A stretch of 64,000 nt of DNA from an uncultured Roseburia sp. (GTDB lineage: Bacteria > Bacillota > Clostridia > Lachnospirales > Lachnospiraceae), in assembly GCA_947642555.1 (NCBI GenBank), contig CANRSX010000018.1:1-64000 (forward strand), in the 5' to 3' direction. The notes below the pieces were generated by a model. The model saw only the letters and a program-made list of their open reading frames with translations. It ran no database searches and was not told the DNA's origin. Within the stretch, counting starts at the first letter, position 1. Each line of letters opens with the position of its first letter. The translations under genes were made by a program, and so were the position numbers. Positions 34,801 to 44,310 of the stretch are shown here, piece by piece.

Positions 34801-37651
34801 AGAGCTCATCCGCCAGACGAAACATCGGAAGGCTTCCGATATTCTCACAGACCACTCCAAAGCCCTTACAGGTATCCGCCAGTCTCCATCCGTCTGACAC
34901 GGTGTCTTCCTTTTCCAGCAGCTCCTCCCGCAGTTTTACTGCACGCTGGTACAGCTCATACGCTTCCGCAAGCGACTCCTTTGTCGCCCGATTCACACCG
35001 GCATCACCGAGATCCTCGCAGGCATCCGAAAGAGACCGGACATTTTCCGGCGAAGGCTCTTCTTTTGCAAGCTCTTCCCGCAGCGCAAGTCTCTGCCGGC
35101 GAAGCGCTTCCATCTGCTCCAGCGCTTTGGCGCTTTCCTCCGATGAATAGGCATACGACAGTTTACCCATGGCATACGCCAGGGATTTTTTCCGTGCCAG
35201 GCTGTTATTTTTTTCATACAGTTCCTTCCGGATGGCAAACGCTTCCTCGTACATTTGTACGTTCCGCCTTCGCAGATCTTTTCCTCCGAGTGTACTGCAG
35301 ACCGCGCCCATCGTGTAATAGCAGGTCGTGAGATCCCGGCGGCTCTGATCCGTCCCGTTTTTCTTTAAAAGCTCCCTGGCCAGTCCGATTGCGGCCTCCG
35401 CGATCCGCTGTTCCGTCAGCAGCTCCTTCTGTGAAATCCCGAAGGCATCATCCAGCCAGAAATTTACAAACAAAAGCAGTTCACGTCCGGGCATACCGGT
35501 CCCCCTGTGCTCCAGAAGAGATGAAAACAGTGCCCCGCCGTCTGCCAGCGAATCGTCATGAATATCTTTCGCCGCCGCGGTCAGGATCTCCTCTCGCACA
35601 GGGATGCTGTCCGACGCTTCATACCGGGTGAGATAGCGCACCAGAAATTCCCGATCCCCCGCCATGCAGGCGTGGTATGTAATCTCCCGGATCCGCACCG
35701 GATCCTCCTCCTTCAGCCCTTCCAAATGGGCAAGGATCTCACCATGCAGTAACCGGATCCTGTCTGCCGCTTCCTCCTGCCCTGCATCCGTCTCCATATC
35801 CTCCCTGCAATCTGCGAGTATCCCCTCCCGGATGCTCCGGTGGGCAAAGTCATAGCGCCCGTCGTCGCGCAGGATGAAAAAACTCCTCATATACCGGATA
35901 AAAAAAGAAAAATCCAGACTGTTATACTCCACCCCGGCACGCATGAGCAGTGACTCGATGTCGCTCTCCCGCAGTCCGTGCCGTGAGACCGCCATGTAGC
36001 GCGCCGCCATCTTTACAAACCCGCCGCCGATCCGGGCGGACGCCGCCTCCAGAAGATCCACACAGACCCCTTCCAGCGTGTCGTCCGCCTCGTCAAGAAG
36101 CGCGAGCTGATGGGCCGAAATCGCCGCCATGCCGTCCCCTCCGGCCGTGATCTGATCAAAATCGTGCCTGTTCATCATCAGAAGCCGCTGGATCAGAAGA
36201 CTTAAGTAGAGCGGACTCGCCGACGCGCGCTTCTGCGCCATTTTCTCAATTACAATCGTCTCAAGTTCCCGCCCCTGAAAGGAAAGAATGCCGCGAATCA
36301 CCTCGCCCCGGTCCGCCTCCTCAAGGGAAGACACCGCCTCCATCTCATCGGCACGGACGCCAGGCAGGGAAAAGGTATCCAGGCAGGAGATCACCATCTG
36401 CACCTTTTCCGAGAGATTCGACGGTATAAAAAACAGCCTGTCCCTCGCATCATCCGGCATCAGCTGATCCAGCGCGTCCAAAAGAATCATCAGGCGTTTC
36501 CCGCCGGAGGACGTATAAGCAGCCACAAGCTCCGCCAGCCGCGTCACAGAGCGCTGCACCGGATCCGCCTGCCCGGACGTTTTGCGGTCTGCCGCATCCT
36601 GTGCGTTTTCCTCCCCGGCCTGCTCTGCGGCATCCTGTGCGTTTTCCTCCCCGGATTCCCCCCTCAGCTCTTTCCCGGCTGCCAGCTGCTCCTGATGGGG
36701 CAGACCCAGCTGTTCCTCCAGCCAGTATATCTGATACCGGATGAGATCCAGCGTATCATTGCTCATCGCGGTATGGCCGCAGAAGACCGGCAGTACAATC
36801 TCCCCGGCCTCCGACAGGCGCACCGCAAGCCTTGCCATCAGCGTGCTCTTGCCGCTGCCCGTCGCTCCTTTTAAGGCGAGCAGACGCTGCCCGCCGTTTA
36901 TCTTCCCGATATAGTCCTCCACCAGTGCTTCCCGCGCGGCAAACTGGTCGGACTTCTGCCGTGCCATATCCCACTGCGCCCGCTGGTCCCGCTCAAACGG
37001 CGAAAGAAGCGCATACTCCTGCCATTCCTGCTCCATCAGTGCCTTCACGTCCTGCGTTACCAGTTCCACAAATGTATCCAGGCCGGTGATGCACTCCGAT
37101 TCCCCGTCCCAGCCGACGGCATAGGTCTTCACCCGGCCGCCGGTGAGCCTTCGGATCCGCTCTTTTAGCTGTAACAGTTTCTCCTCATGCCGGTCATCCT
37201 CCTTCCGGTAAATGGCCGGGAGGTCGTCAGATGTAAATTCCCTGAAATAAAAAAGTGTCCGCGAAAGCTGATCCGGGCGGCTTAACGCCCCGTACTCGAT
37301 CTCTAACGCCGTGACGCTCTTCTCCAGCTCATCCAGTGCAAAGTCGCGCTTCGACTGCACCGCGTCCGCGATCAGCTCCTCCTCCGGAATCCAGCCGTAA
37401 CGCTCCCCGAGAATCACGATCATGTACGGGCGGCAGCGGTCGATCTCGTCGAGACAGACCGCGAGCACTTTTTTCGAGCCCTCCTCATTCTCCAGATCGC
37501 CGGTATTGACCCCCCAGCGCAGATCGCAGAACGACACACTCTCCCCGTAGCGGGCGGTGTATTCGTTCAGCTCCGGCATCACTTTTTCATGGATGATGTC
37601 CCGCTCAAAATGCATATCCTTAAAGGTACTCGATATAAAAATGGTTTTCAT
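31808..37651 (-). CDS. DUF4062-NTPase-TPR giant protein, copy 1 (amber-truncated)
   Basis: A 1,947-residue protein as it stands. Residues 1-170: DUF4062, opening MKTIFISSTFKDMHFERD. Then a linker, a NACHT/STAND-like NTPase with Walker A GATGSGKST near 262-270 and Walker B LMILLDALDQL near 385-395, a winged-helix-like region, and from about 750 onward a long array of TPR units with LGD, YYTMGAVCSTLGG and similar motifs. A TAG at 31810-31808 replaces the Lys codon AAA found at the same place in the sister gene, and the frame stays open for 243 more codons. Other genes here end in TAG, so it is a true stop. It starts 13 bp after the sister's stop with GAGAGGA as its site. Proteins of this plan act as NLR-like sensors. 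Confidence 0.88.
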   Translation of the reverse strand: MKTIFISSTFKDMHFERDIIHEKVMPELNEYTARYGESVSFCDLRWGVNTGDLENEEGSKKVLAVCLDEIDRCRPYMIVILGERYGWIPEEELIADAVQSKRDFALDELEKSVTALEIEYGALSRPDQLSRTLFYFREFTSDDLPAIYRKEDDRHEEKLLQLKERIRRLTGGRVKTYAVGWDGESECITGLDTFVELVTQDVKALMEQEWQEYALLSPFERDQRAQWDMARQKSDQFAAREALVEDYIGKINGGQRLLALKGATGSGKSTLMARLAVRLSEAGEIVLPVFCGHTAMSNDTLDLIRYQIYWLEEQLGLPHQEQLAAGKELRGESGEENAQDAAEQAGEENAQDAADRKTSGQADPVQRSVTRLAELVAAYTSSGGKRLMILLDALDQLMPDDARDRLFFIPSNLSEKVQMVISCLDTFSLPGVRADEMEAVSSLEEADRGEVIRGILSFQGRELETIVIEKMAQKRASASPLYLSLLIQRLLMMNRHDFDQITAGGDGMAAISAHQLALLDEADDTLEGVCVDLLEAASARIGGGFVKMAARYMAVSRHGLRESDIESLLMRAGVEYNSLDFSFFIRYMRSFFILRDDGRYDFAHRSIREGILADCREDMETDAGQEEAADRIRLLHGEILAHLEGLKEEDPVRIREITYHACMAGDREFLVRYLTRYEASDSIPVREEILTAAAKDIHDDSLADGGALFSSLLEHRGTGMPGRELLLFVNFWLDDAFGISQKELLTEQRIAEAAIGLARELLKKNGTDQSRRDLTTCYYTMGAVCSTLGGKDLRRRNVQMYEEAFAIRKELYEKNNSLARKKSLAYAMGKLSYAYSSEESAKALEQMEALRRQRLALREELAKEEPSPENVRSLSDACEDLGDAGVNRATKESLAEAYELYQRAVKLREELLEKEDTVSDGWRLADTCKGFGVVCENIGSLPMFRLADELFARAEELYVQTDRIRKSVSSRKDVAQISMRRGGLCTASPRAEMRERAVEYFRKAAAIYEQLMQELGTADSRDDVARSDLYLADALVMCGDQDSLSEAIVWYKRAAGIHEELAEELRTSESKKLLADAWHGMAEALRIQGRQKDYEEALQLCQKAKEIREELAAEQKTAASRLDLVKSMKAIGFLLMEMSQDFEEYMPYIRREKELLTEVDRELGTDESRQRLANVCFHLAKAYFNAGGEERLKHAEMMCREGIRLQKKVAESRNTTAAWNTLVRLYMQAGKISATSGSRASLEHALDFYRQAEQVKHVQGWETGPDEECLRGKLLADMGDIYYLLGGSSDLSVAYGMYEEACAVFERQVKENGMVSDRKWLAYCCSNFALVCRATLKTDQKEKAEGLLLKAAALWEEIARQQGTASDRVYLAEAWLRLGDFYAGDSDSVSIRQAEELYRRAQRIWQSLKEEGNDGAEKDGLPACEMAIGTFYAKLGGDENNRKALSCIRDAREQYRRNLAEHRTTQNLRAVAYTWLKTGTVLKSCRGAEDFKQAEQAFLEALSLCTAPEAEPETVGGREYLAWCQEQLARLYELYRDSGHMQKALEGYQKAYALRKENMQEDDSVQNVLNAAMSCRDLGGLHYKLETEQDLRRSLALHEEEQELLLSQKERIGTSRLRAYLSGTCENLGNVLCRIGGVKNLARAREVYGQYLQMAKEIAQESALTDDARSVAVAYEKNGDICMETGTQEDLKEAVRLFGLEQDVWEQLKERLERLDYLRGIAIAWQKQGMAYQSMEEEGAAEHAAACIRRSLVFWQQLAEESGLIQDERGIAVCYERLGDLEHRKGETADDEALSYYRKEEEIWRRLIEALDTVDAKRGLSFTLGKQASVYQKRSGEESRRQEIKLREEKLSFDREVAEKLGTPKALQEYITGCRKLGKLLAEGDSREEKEKALALYQAYIARAEDMVQEGILEGEEDALCIAWQMTASLHRALGGEDACEQAAAAY

Positions 37652-37664
37652 ATACTCTGTCCTC

Positions 37665-40600
37665 TCATATCACCGGGATCTCTCCCTTTACGATTTCGAG
37701 CAGCTCTTCCGACATCTCCACAAAATTTTTGTGCCGCGGGTTCCCCGTGCGCTCATACAGCTGGCCCGATATCGCGCACATCTGCTCCGCCAGCTCGCGC
37801 TTTTCCTCCACCGGCGTGGCTCTGTGGGCAATCACACGATACAGCGCCACGATATAATTGTCGATATTCGCCACGGTACTGTGCGAAGCGGCAAACCGGC
37901 TGCCCCAGGCCAGCCCCTTCCGGTAGTATGCGAGCGCTTCCTCCGAATCCGCGTCCTGCGCTTTTAACAGGTCTCCCAGGAGCATACTGCAGGAGGTCAG
38001 AATCTGGCCGCTGTACTGCGCCCCATCTTCCCCGGCCAGCTCCTCCGACAGGGCAACGGCCTCCTTTAAAAGGGCGATCCCTTCCTCGCGGTGCGCCTCA
38101 TCCCCCAAGGAGCTGCACAGCCTCCCGTGATTCATCAGACAGAGGGCATAGTGGTCTCTATTTTCTACAGATGACGTATTTTCTGCAAAATCCTTTGCGA
38201 TCCGGCAGGCCGTTTCGGAGTATGGAAACGCTTTTTCATATGCTTCCTGATCGCCCTGTGCCATATAAGACGACGCGAGATTCATGCAGATCTTCATGCG
38301 GTCTGTGCGATCTTCCCCGCTCTCCGCCGGATCTCCATCCTCATGAGACAGGTATGTGAGGGCTTTCTTATATGCTGCTGCCGCCTGCTCACACGCATCC
38401 TCCCCACCCAGGGCGCGGTGCAGGGAAGCTGTCATCTGCCAGGCGACGCACAGCGCATCCTCCTCCCCTTCCAGGACGCCCTCCTGCACCATATCCTCCG
38501 CCTGGGCAATATACGCCTGATACAGCGCTAAGGCCTGCTCTTTTTCCTCCCGGCTGTCGCCGTCCGCCAGAAGCCTGCCCAGCTTACGGCAGCTTAACAT
38601 ATATTCCTTCAGCGCCTTTACTGTGCCCAGCTCCTCCGCCACTTCCCGGTCAAGCGAAAGCTTCTCTGCCCGCAGCTCCATCTCCTTCCTGCGGCTCTCC
38701 TCACCAAAACGCGTCTGGCAGACTGCCGCCTGTTTTCCCAGGGTAAAGGACAGTCCCCTTCTCGCATCCGCCGTGCCCAGGGCCTTAATCAGCCTCCTCC
38801 AGATCTCCTCCTCTTTCCCGTAATATTCCAGTGCCTCGTCCTCTGCCGCGCCGCCTGTTCTGTGTGCCAGATCCCCAAGCCGCTCATAGCAGATTGCAAT
38901 GTCACGCTCGTTCTGAATCAGGCCGGATTCCTCCGCGAGCTGCTGCCAGAAGGAGAGCGCCTGCCGGATACAGGCCGCGGACTGCTCCGCCGCCCCTTCC
39001 TCAGACAGCTCCTTATATGCCGTCCCCTGCTTCTGCCAGGCGATGGCGATTCCGCGAAGATAATCCAGCCGCTCCAGCCGCTCTTTTAACTGCTCCCAGA
39101 TATCCCGTTCCAGCCCGTACAGCCGGACCGCCTCCTTTATATCCTCCTGCGTCCCGGCCTCCATACAGATATCGCCGTTTCTTTCATAGGCGACGGCAAC
39201 GCTGCGCTCATCCTCCGTCAGCGCCGATTCCTCCGCGATCTCTTCTGACATCTGAAGGTATTGTACGTACGCCTCCCTGGCCCGGGCCAGGTTCTTAACG
39301 CCGCCCATCCGACGCAGGACATCACCCAGATTCGCATAGGTTATGGACAGGTACGTCCTTAGTCTGGATGTTCCGACTCTCTCCTCTGACGAAAGCAGAA
39401 GCGCAAGCTCCTCCTCGTACAGCGCCAGCGACTGCTTCAGATCCTGCGCTGTCTCGAGCTTATAGTAAAGCCCCCCTAAGCTCCGGCAGCTCATGGCGGC
39501 GTTTAACACGCTCTGTACGTTGTCCTCCTCCCGCAGGCTTTCTTTCCGCAGCTCATATGCGTTTCCGTATCCCTCCAGTGCCATCCGCATATGCGCGCTG
39601 TCCCCGTATGCCTCGTACAGTCCGGCAAGACATTCCTCACACCGCGCCAGATACGCCCGTCCCGCTGCGGTGTCCGGCTCCGCCTCCGCCATACCGCAGA
39701 GGGTCCGCGCCTTAAGGAAGGCCTGCTCTGCCTGTTTTAAATCCTCCGCCCCCCTGCAGGCCAGAAGAATCTCCCCCGTCCGGATCCAGGTATCCGCCAC
39801 CGCCCGCAGATTGCTCGTGGATCTGTGTTCCGCCAGGCTGGTCTCATACTGCTCCCTGGTCCTCTGCATACAGGAGAGAGCCTTCCTGTTATATTCTTCT
39901 CCCCCAAGCTTTGCATAGAACCTGCCGAGGGCCAGGTCACATGCCGGCAGACCGTTTTTTTCCGCCCTGGCATATCCCTCCTCCTTCAGGCTCTGCCAGA
40001 TGCGCCGGGCCCTCTCATACATTTCCTCCGCCTGCCGGATGGAAGCGCCGTCCGATTCTTTTACATAAAAATCTCCCAGCAGGAACCAGGCCTGCGCCAG
40101 ATTGTCCCTGCTGAAAACCGTTCCCTGCTGCCGTACCGTCTCTTCCCGCAGGGCAGCCACCTTTAACAGCAGTTCCTTTGCCTTCTCCCTCTGATCCGCC
40201 TCCTGCGTCATCTGACAGATGAGGGCCAGATTGCAGTAGCAGTGTACCAGCCATCCCTGATCCCCCGCCATGCCGGTCTCTTCCGCCACCCGCTCAAAGA
40301 CTTCACAGGCTTTTTCATACCTCTCATATGCCATGGAAAGGCCGTCTCTGCCGCCCAGCAGGAAATAGATATTTCCCGTATCCGCAAGAAATCTGCCGCG
40401 CAGGGTCTCCTCGTCAAAACCGGCTTCCCAGCCCTGCTCCTGTTTCACCTGCTCCGCCTGTCTGTAAAAATCCAGCGCGCGCTCTAAGGAGGCCCTGCTG
40501 CCCGATGTTGCGCTGATCTCTCCCGCCTGCATGTACAGCATCACAAGAACATTCCAGGTGGCACGCGTATTCCTGTTTTCCGCCACATTTCTCTGCAGAC

Positions 40601-43600
40601 GGATCCCTTCCCGACACATCTCTTCCGCGCGCTTTATCCGCTCTCCTCCTCCGGCGCGGGAATATGCCTGCGCCAGCTGAAATGAAACATCCGCCAGGCG
40701 CTGCCTGCTGTCGTCCGTCCCCCGCTCCCGGTCGACCTCTGTGAGAAGTTCCTGCTCACGCCAAAAATACGGGATGTATGTTTCAAAATCCTGTCCCATC
40801 TCCATCAGCAGAAATCCCATGGTCTTCATGCTTTCCGCGAGATCCAGCCGGCTTGCTGCCGTTTTCTGTTCATCTACAAGTGTCTCGCGAAGCTCCTGCG
40901 CCTTCCGGTACAGATGCAGGGCTTCCTCATAGTCCTTCTGCCCGCCCAGCATCCGCCGCGCATCCGCCATTCCGTGCCAGGCGTCCGCCAGCAGCTCCCT
41001 GCTCTCCGGCGTCTGAAGCTCCTCTGCAAGCGCCTCCCGGATGCCGACCGCCTTTTCATACCACACGAGGGCTTCCGACAGACTGTTCTGATCGCCGCAC
41101 ATCGCCAGAGCGCCGGCCAGGTCCAGATCACTCTGCGCCACATCGTCCCGGCTGTCCGCCGTCCCCAGCTCATGCATCAGCTGTTCATAGATCGCCGCAG
41201 CTTTTCGATAATACTCCACCGCCCGTTCGAATGACCCTCCGCTCTGCCTGACGGCACAAAGGCTGCCCCGTCTCATCAAAATCTGCGCCACATCCTTCCG
41301 GCTCGACACGCTTTTTTTGATATGATCCGTCTGTACATACAGCTCCTGTGCGCGGGCGAACAGCTCCTCCGCCTTCTGCAGCATCGGAAGACTTCCGATT
41401 CTCTCGCAAATCATTCCAAAGCCCTTACAGGCATCCGCCAGCCTCCAGCGGTCTGCCACGGTGTCTTCCTGTTCCAGCATCTCCTCCCGCAGCTTTAGCG
41501 CGCGCTCATACAGCTCATATGCTTCCTTAAGCGACTCCTTTGTCCCCTGATCCCGGCAGGCGTCGCCCAGATCCTCGCAGGCATTCAGAAAACGTCTGAT
41601 ATTTTTCGGGGAGGGATCTTCCTTCGCGATCTCTTCCCGCAGCGCAAAAGCCCGCCGGCGAAGCGCATTCATCCGCTCCAGCGCCCCGGCGCTTCCCTCC
41701 GTCATACAGGCATCGGACAATTTTCCCAAGGCATGCGCCAGGGATGTTTTCCGGGCCATGCTGCCTTCCTTTTTATACAGCTCCTCCCGGATGGCCAGCG
41801 CTTCCTCGTACATCTGTATGGTCCGCTTCTGCCGTTCATTTCCCCCGAGCGTATTGCAGACCGCGCCCATGGTGTAATAACAGACTGTGAGATCCCTGCG
41901 GCTCTGATCCGTCCCGTTTCTCTTTAAAAGCTCTCTGGCCAGCCCGATCGCGGCCTCCGCGATCCGCTGTTCCGTCAGAAGCTCCTTTTGGGAAATGCCA
42001 AAGGAATCATCCAGCTCGAAGTTTACGAATACGAGTAATTCCCGTCCGGGCAGATCCGACCCCCTGTGATTCAGGAGGGACTCAAAAAACACCCCGCCGT
42101 CCGTAAGCGAGAAATCCCGCACATCCTTTGCCGCCGCCGCGAGGATCTCATCCGCCAGGGGTTCCCCGGCTTTCGGCTCATACCGGCTTATGTATCGCGT
42201 CAGAAATTCCCGGTCCCCCGCCGCACAGGCATGATATGTCATCTCCCGGATCCGCACCGGGTCCTCCTCCTTTAAGCCTTCCAAATGGGCAAGGATCTCG
42301 CCGTGCAGCGCTTTTATTCTGTCTGCGGGGACACCCCCGGCGATTCTGCTCACGGCGCCATCCCGCTCCCCGGCAGTCCTCACATCCTCCCTGCAGTCCG
42401 CGAGGATCCCCTCCCGGATACTCCGGTGGGCAAAATCGTAGCGTCCGTCGTCGCGCAGGAGAAAGAAGCTTCTCATATACCGGATAAAAAGAGAAAAATC
42501 AAGGCTGTTATACGCTACCCCGGCACGCGTGAGCAGAGACTCAATATCGCTCTCCCTGAGCCCGTGTCGGGAGACCGCCATATAGCGCGCCGCCGTCTTT
42601 ACAAATCCGCCGCCGATCCGGGCGGACGCCGCCTCCAGAAGATCCACACAGACCCCTTCCAGCGAGTCGTCCGCCTCGTCAAGAAGCGCGAGCTGATGGG
42701 CCGAAATGGCCGCCATGCCGTCCCCGCTGGCCGTGATCTGATCAAAATCATGCTTGTTCATCATCAGCAGCCGCTGGATCAGAAGGCTTAAATAAAGCGG
42801 ACTTCCCGAGGCGCGCTTCTGCGCCATTCTGTCAATTACAATCGTCTCCAGCTCCCGCCCCTGAAAGGAAAGAATGCCGCGAATCACCTCGCCGCGGTCC
42901 GCCTCCTCAAGGGATGACACCGTCTCCGTCTCATCGGCACGAATGCCGGGCAGAGGAAAGGTATCCAGGCAGGAGATCACCATCTGCACCCGGTCCGAAA
43001 GATTCGGCGGAACAAAAAACAGCCTGTCCCTTGCGTCATCCGGCATCAGCTGATCCAGCGCGTCCAGAAGAATGATCAGGCGCGGTCCGCCGGACGACGT
43101 ATAAGCGGCCACAAGCTCCGCCAGCCGCGCGGTAAAGAGCTGCACCGGATCCGTCTGCCCGGACGTTTTGCGGTCTGCGGCGTCCTGTGCGTTTCCCGGC
43201 ACGTCCCCTCCTGCGGTCTCCTGCGTCCCAAAATCCGTCTGGTCCGCTCCGGCAGCAGAGGCGTTTTCCTCCCCGGATTCCCCCCTCATCTCCTTCCCGG
43301 CTTCCAGCGGCTCCTGATGCGGCAGGCCCAGCCGCTCCTCCAGCCAGTATACCTGATACCGGATGAGGTCCAGGGCGTCATTGCTCATGGCGGTATGGCC
43401 GCAGAACACCGGCAGCACGATCTCCCCGGCTTCCGACAGACACACCGCAAGCCTTGCCATCAGCGTGCTCTTGCCGCTTCCGGCCGCTCCTTTTAAAGCC
43501 AGAAGGCGCTGCCCGCCTTTTAATTTTTCCATATATCGATCGACGAGTGTCTCGCGCGCTGCAAACTGGCCGGACTTCTGCCGTGCCATATCCCACTGCG

Positions 43601-44273
43601 CCCGCTGGTCCCGCTCAAACGGCGTGAGAAGCGCATACTCCTGCCAGTCCTGCTCCATCAGGCCTTTCACATCCTGCGTCACCAGCTCCACAAATGTCTC
43701 CAGCCCGGTGATGCATTCCGCTTCCCCGTCCCAGCCGACGGCATAGGTCTTCACCCGGCCGCCGGTGAGTGTCCGGATCCGCTCTTTTAACTGTAACAGC
43801 TTCTCCTCATGCCGGTCGTCCTCCTTCCGGTAGACCGGCGGGAGATCGTCAGATGTAAATTCTCTGAAATAAAAAAGCGTCCGCGCCAGCTGATCCGGGC
43901 GGCTTAACGCCCCGTACTCAATCTCTAACGCCGTGACACTTTTCTCCAGCTCATCCAGCGCAAAGTCGCGCTTCGACTGCACCGCGTCCGCGATCAGCTC
44001 CTCCTCCGGGATCCAGCCGTAGCGCTCCCCGAGGATCACGATCATGTACGGACGGCAGCGGTCGATCTCGTCGAGACAGACCGAAAGAACCTTTTTCGAC
44101 CCCTCCTCATTCTCCAGATCACCGGTGTTGACGCCCCATCGCAGATCGCAGAACGACACGCTCTCCCCGTAGCGCGCCGCGTATTCGTTCAGCTCCGGCA
44201 TCACCTTTTCGTGGATGATGTCGCGCTCAAAATGCATGTCCTTAAAGGTACTCGATATAAAAATGGTTTTCAT
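37665..44273 (-). CDS. DUF4062-NTPase-TPR giant protein, copy 2 (intact)
   Basis: A 2,202-residue protein with the same plan as copy 1: DUF4062 at 1-170, linker, P-loop NTPase with GAAGSGKST at 262-270 and LIILLDALDQL at 399-409, about 300 residues of helical and winged-helix-like sequence with DDGRYDFAHRSIREGI, then about 1,400 residues of TPR. The DUF4062 part is nearly identical to copy 1, the linker at 325-380 differs and the TPR array differs much more. DUF4062 also caps animal NLR-like proteins such as nephrocystin-3 and TEP1-related NTPases. STAND proteins with TPR ends act in bacteria as ligand-triggered immune sensors; that role is inferred. GGAGGGG precedes the ATG. It is in one run with the AEC transporter, KGGVGR ATPase and HEPN-like genes. 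Confidence 0.88.
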   Translation of the reverse strand: MKTIFISSTFKDMHFERDIIHEKVMPELNEYAARYGESVSFCDLRWGVNTGDLENEEGSKKVLSVCLDEIDRCRPYMIVILGERYGWIPEEELIADAVQSKRDFALDELEKSVTALEIEYGALSRPDQLARTLFYFREFTSDDLPPVYRKEDDRHEEKLLQLKERIRTLTGGRVKTYAVGWDGEAECITGLETFVELVTQDVKGLMEQDWQEYALLTPFERDQRAQWDMARQKSGQFAARETLVDRYMEKLKGGQRLLALKGAAGSGKSTLMARLAVCLSEAGEIVLPVFCGHTAMSNDALDLIRYQVYWLEERLGLPHQEPLEAGKEMRGESGEENASAAGADQTDFGTQETAGGDVPGNAQDAADRKTSGQTDPVQLFTARLAELVAAYTSSGGPRLIILLDALDQLMPDDARDRLFFVPPNLSDRVQMVISCLDTFPLPGIRADETETVSSLEEADRGEVIRGILSFQGRELETIVIDRMAQKRASGSPLYLSLLIQRLLMMNKHDFDQITASGDGMAAISAHQLALLDEADDSLEGVCVDLLEAASARIGGGFVKTAARYMAVSRHGLRESDIESLLTRAGVAYNSLDFSLFIRYMRSFFLLRDDGRYDFAHRSIREGILADCREDVRTAGERDGAVSRIAGGVPADRIKALHGEILAHLEGLKEEDPVRIREMTYHACAAGDREFLTRYISRYEPKAGEPLADEILAAAAKDVRDFSLTDGGVFFESLLNHRGSDLPGRELLVFVNFELDDSFGISQKELLTEQRIAEAAIGLARELLKRNGTDQSRRDLTVCYYTMGAVCNTLGGNERQKRTIQMYEEALAIREELYKKEGSMARKTSLAHALGKLSDACMTEGSAGALERMNALRRRAFALREEIAKEDPSPKNIRRFLNACEDLGDACRDQGTKESLKEAYELYERALKLREEMLEQEDTVADRWRLADACKGFGMICERIGSLPMLQKAEELFARAQELYVQTDHIKKSVSSRKDVAQILMRRGSLCAVRQSGGSFERAVEYYRKAAAIYEQLMHELGTADSRDDVAQSDLDLAGALAMCGDQNSLSEALVWYEKAVGIREALAEELQTPESRELLADAWHGMADARRMLGGQKDYEEALHLYRKAQELRETLVDEQKTAASRLDLAESMKTMGFLLMEMGQDFETYIPYFWREQELLTEVDRERGTDDSRQRLADVSFQLAQAYSRAGGGERIKRAEEMCREGIRLQRNVAENRNTRATWNVLVMLYMQAGEISATSGSRASLERALDFYRQAEQVKQEQGWEAGFDEETLRGRFLADTGNIYFLLGGRDGLSMAYERYEKACEVFERVAEETGMAGDQGWLVHCYCNLALICQMTQEADQREKAKELLLKVAALREETVRQQGTVFSRDNLAQAWFLLGDFYVKESDGASIRQAEEMYERARRIWQSLKEEGYARAEKNGLPACDLALGRFYAKLGGEEYNRKALSCMQRTREQYETSLAEHRSTSNLRAVADTWIRTGEILLACRGAEDLKQAEQAFLKARTLCGMAEAEPDTAAGRAYLARCEECLAGLYEAYGDSAHMRMALEGYGNAYELRKESLREEDNVQSVLNAAMSCRSLGGLYYKLETAQDLKQSLALYEEELALLLSSEERVGTSRLRTYLSITYANLGDVLRRMGGVKNLARAREAYVQYLQMSEEIAEESALTEDERSVAVAYERNGDICMEAGTQEDIKEAVRLYGLERDIWEQLKERLERLDYLRGIAIAWQKQGTAYKELSEEGAAEQSAACIRQALSFWQQLAEESGLIQNERDIAICYERLGDLAHRTGGAAEDEALEYYGKEEEIWRRLIKALGTADARRGLSFTLGKQAAVCQTRFGEESRRKEMELRAEKLSLDREVAEELGTVKALKEYMLSCRKLGRLLADGDSREEKEQALALYQAYIAQAEDMVQEGVLEGEEDALCVAWQMTASLHRALGGEDACEQAAAAYKKALTYLSHEDGDPAESGEDRTDRMKICMNLASSYMAQGDQEAYEKAFPYSETACRIAKDFAENTSSVENRDHYALCLMNHGRLCSSLGDEAHREEGIALLKEAVALSEELAGEDGAQYSGQILTSCSMLLGDLLKAQDADSEEALAYYRKGLAWGSRFAASHSTVANIDNYIVALYRVIAHRATPVEEKRELAEQMCAISGQLYERTGNPRHKNFVEMSEELLEIVKGEIPVI

Positions 44274-44310
44274 CCCGGACTCCCCTCCATGTGAATTCGC
44301 GCCACGAATC

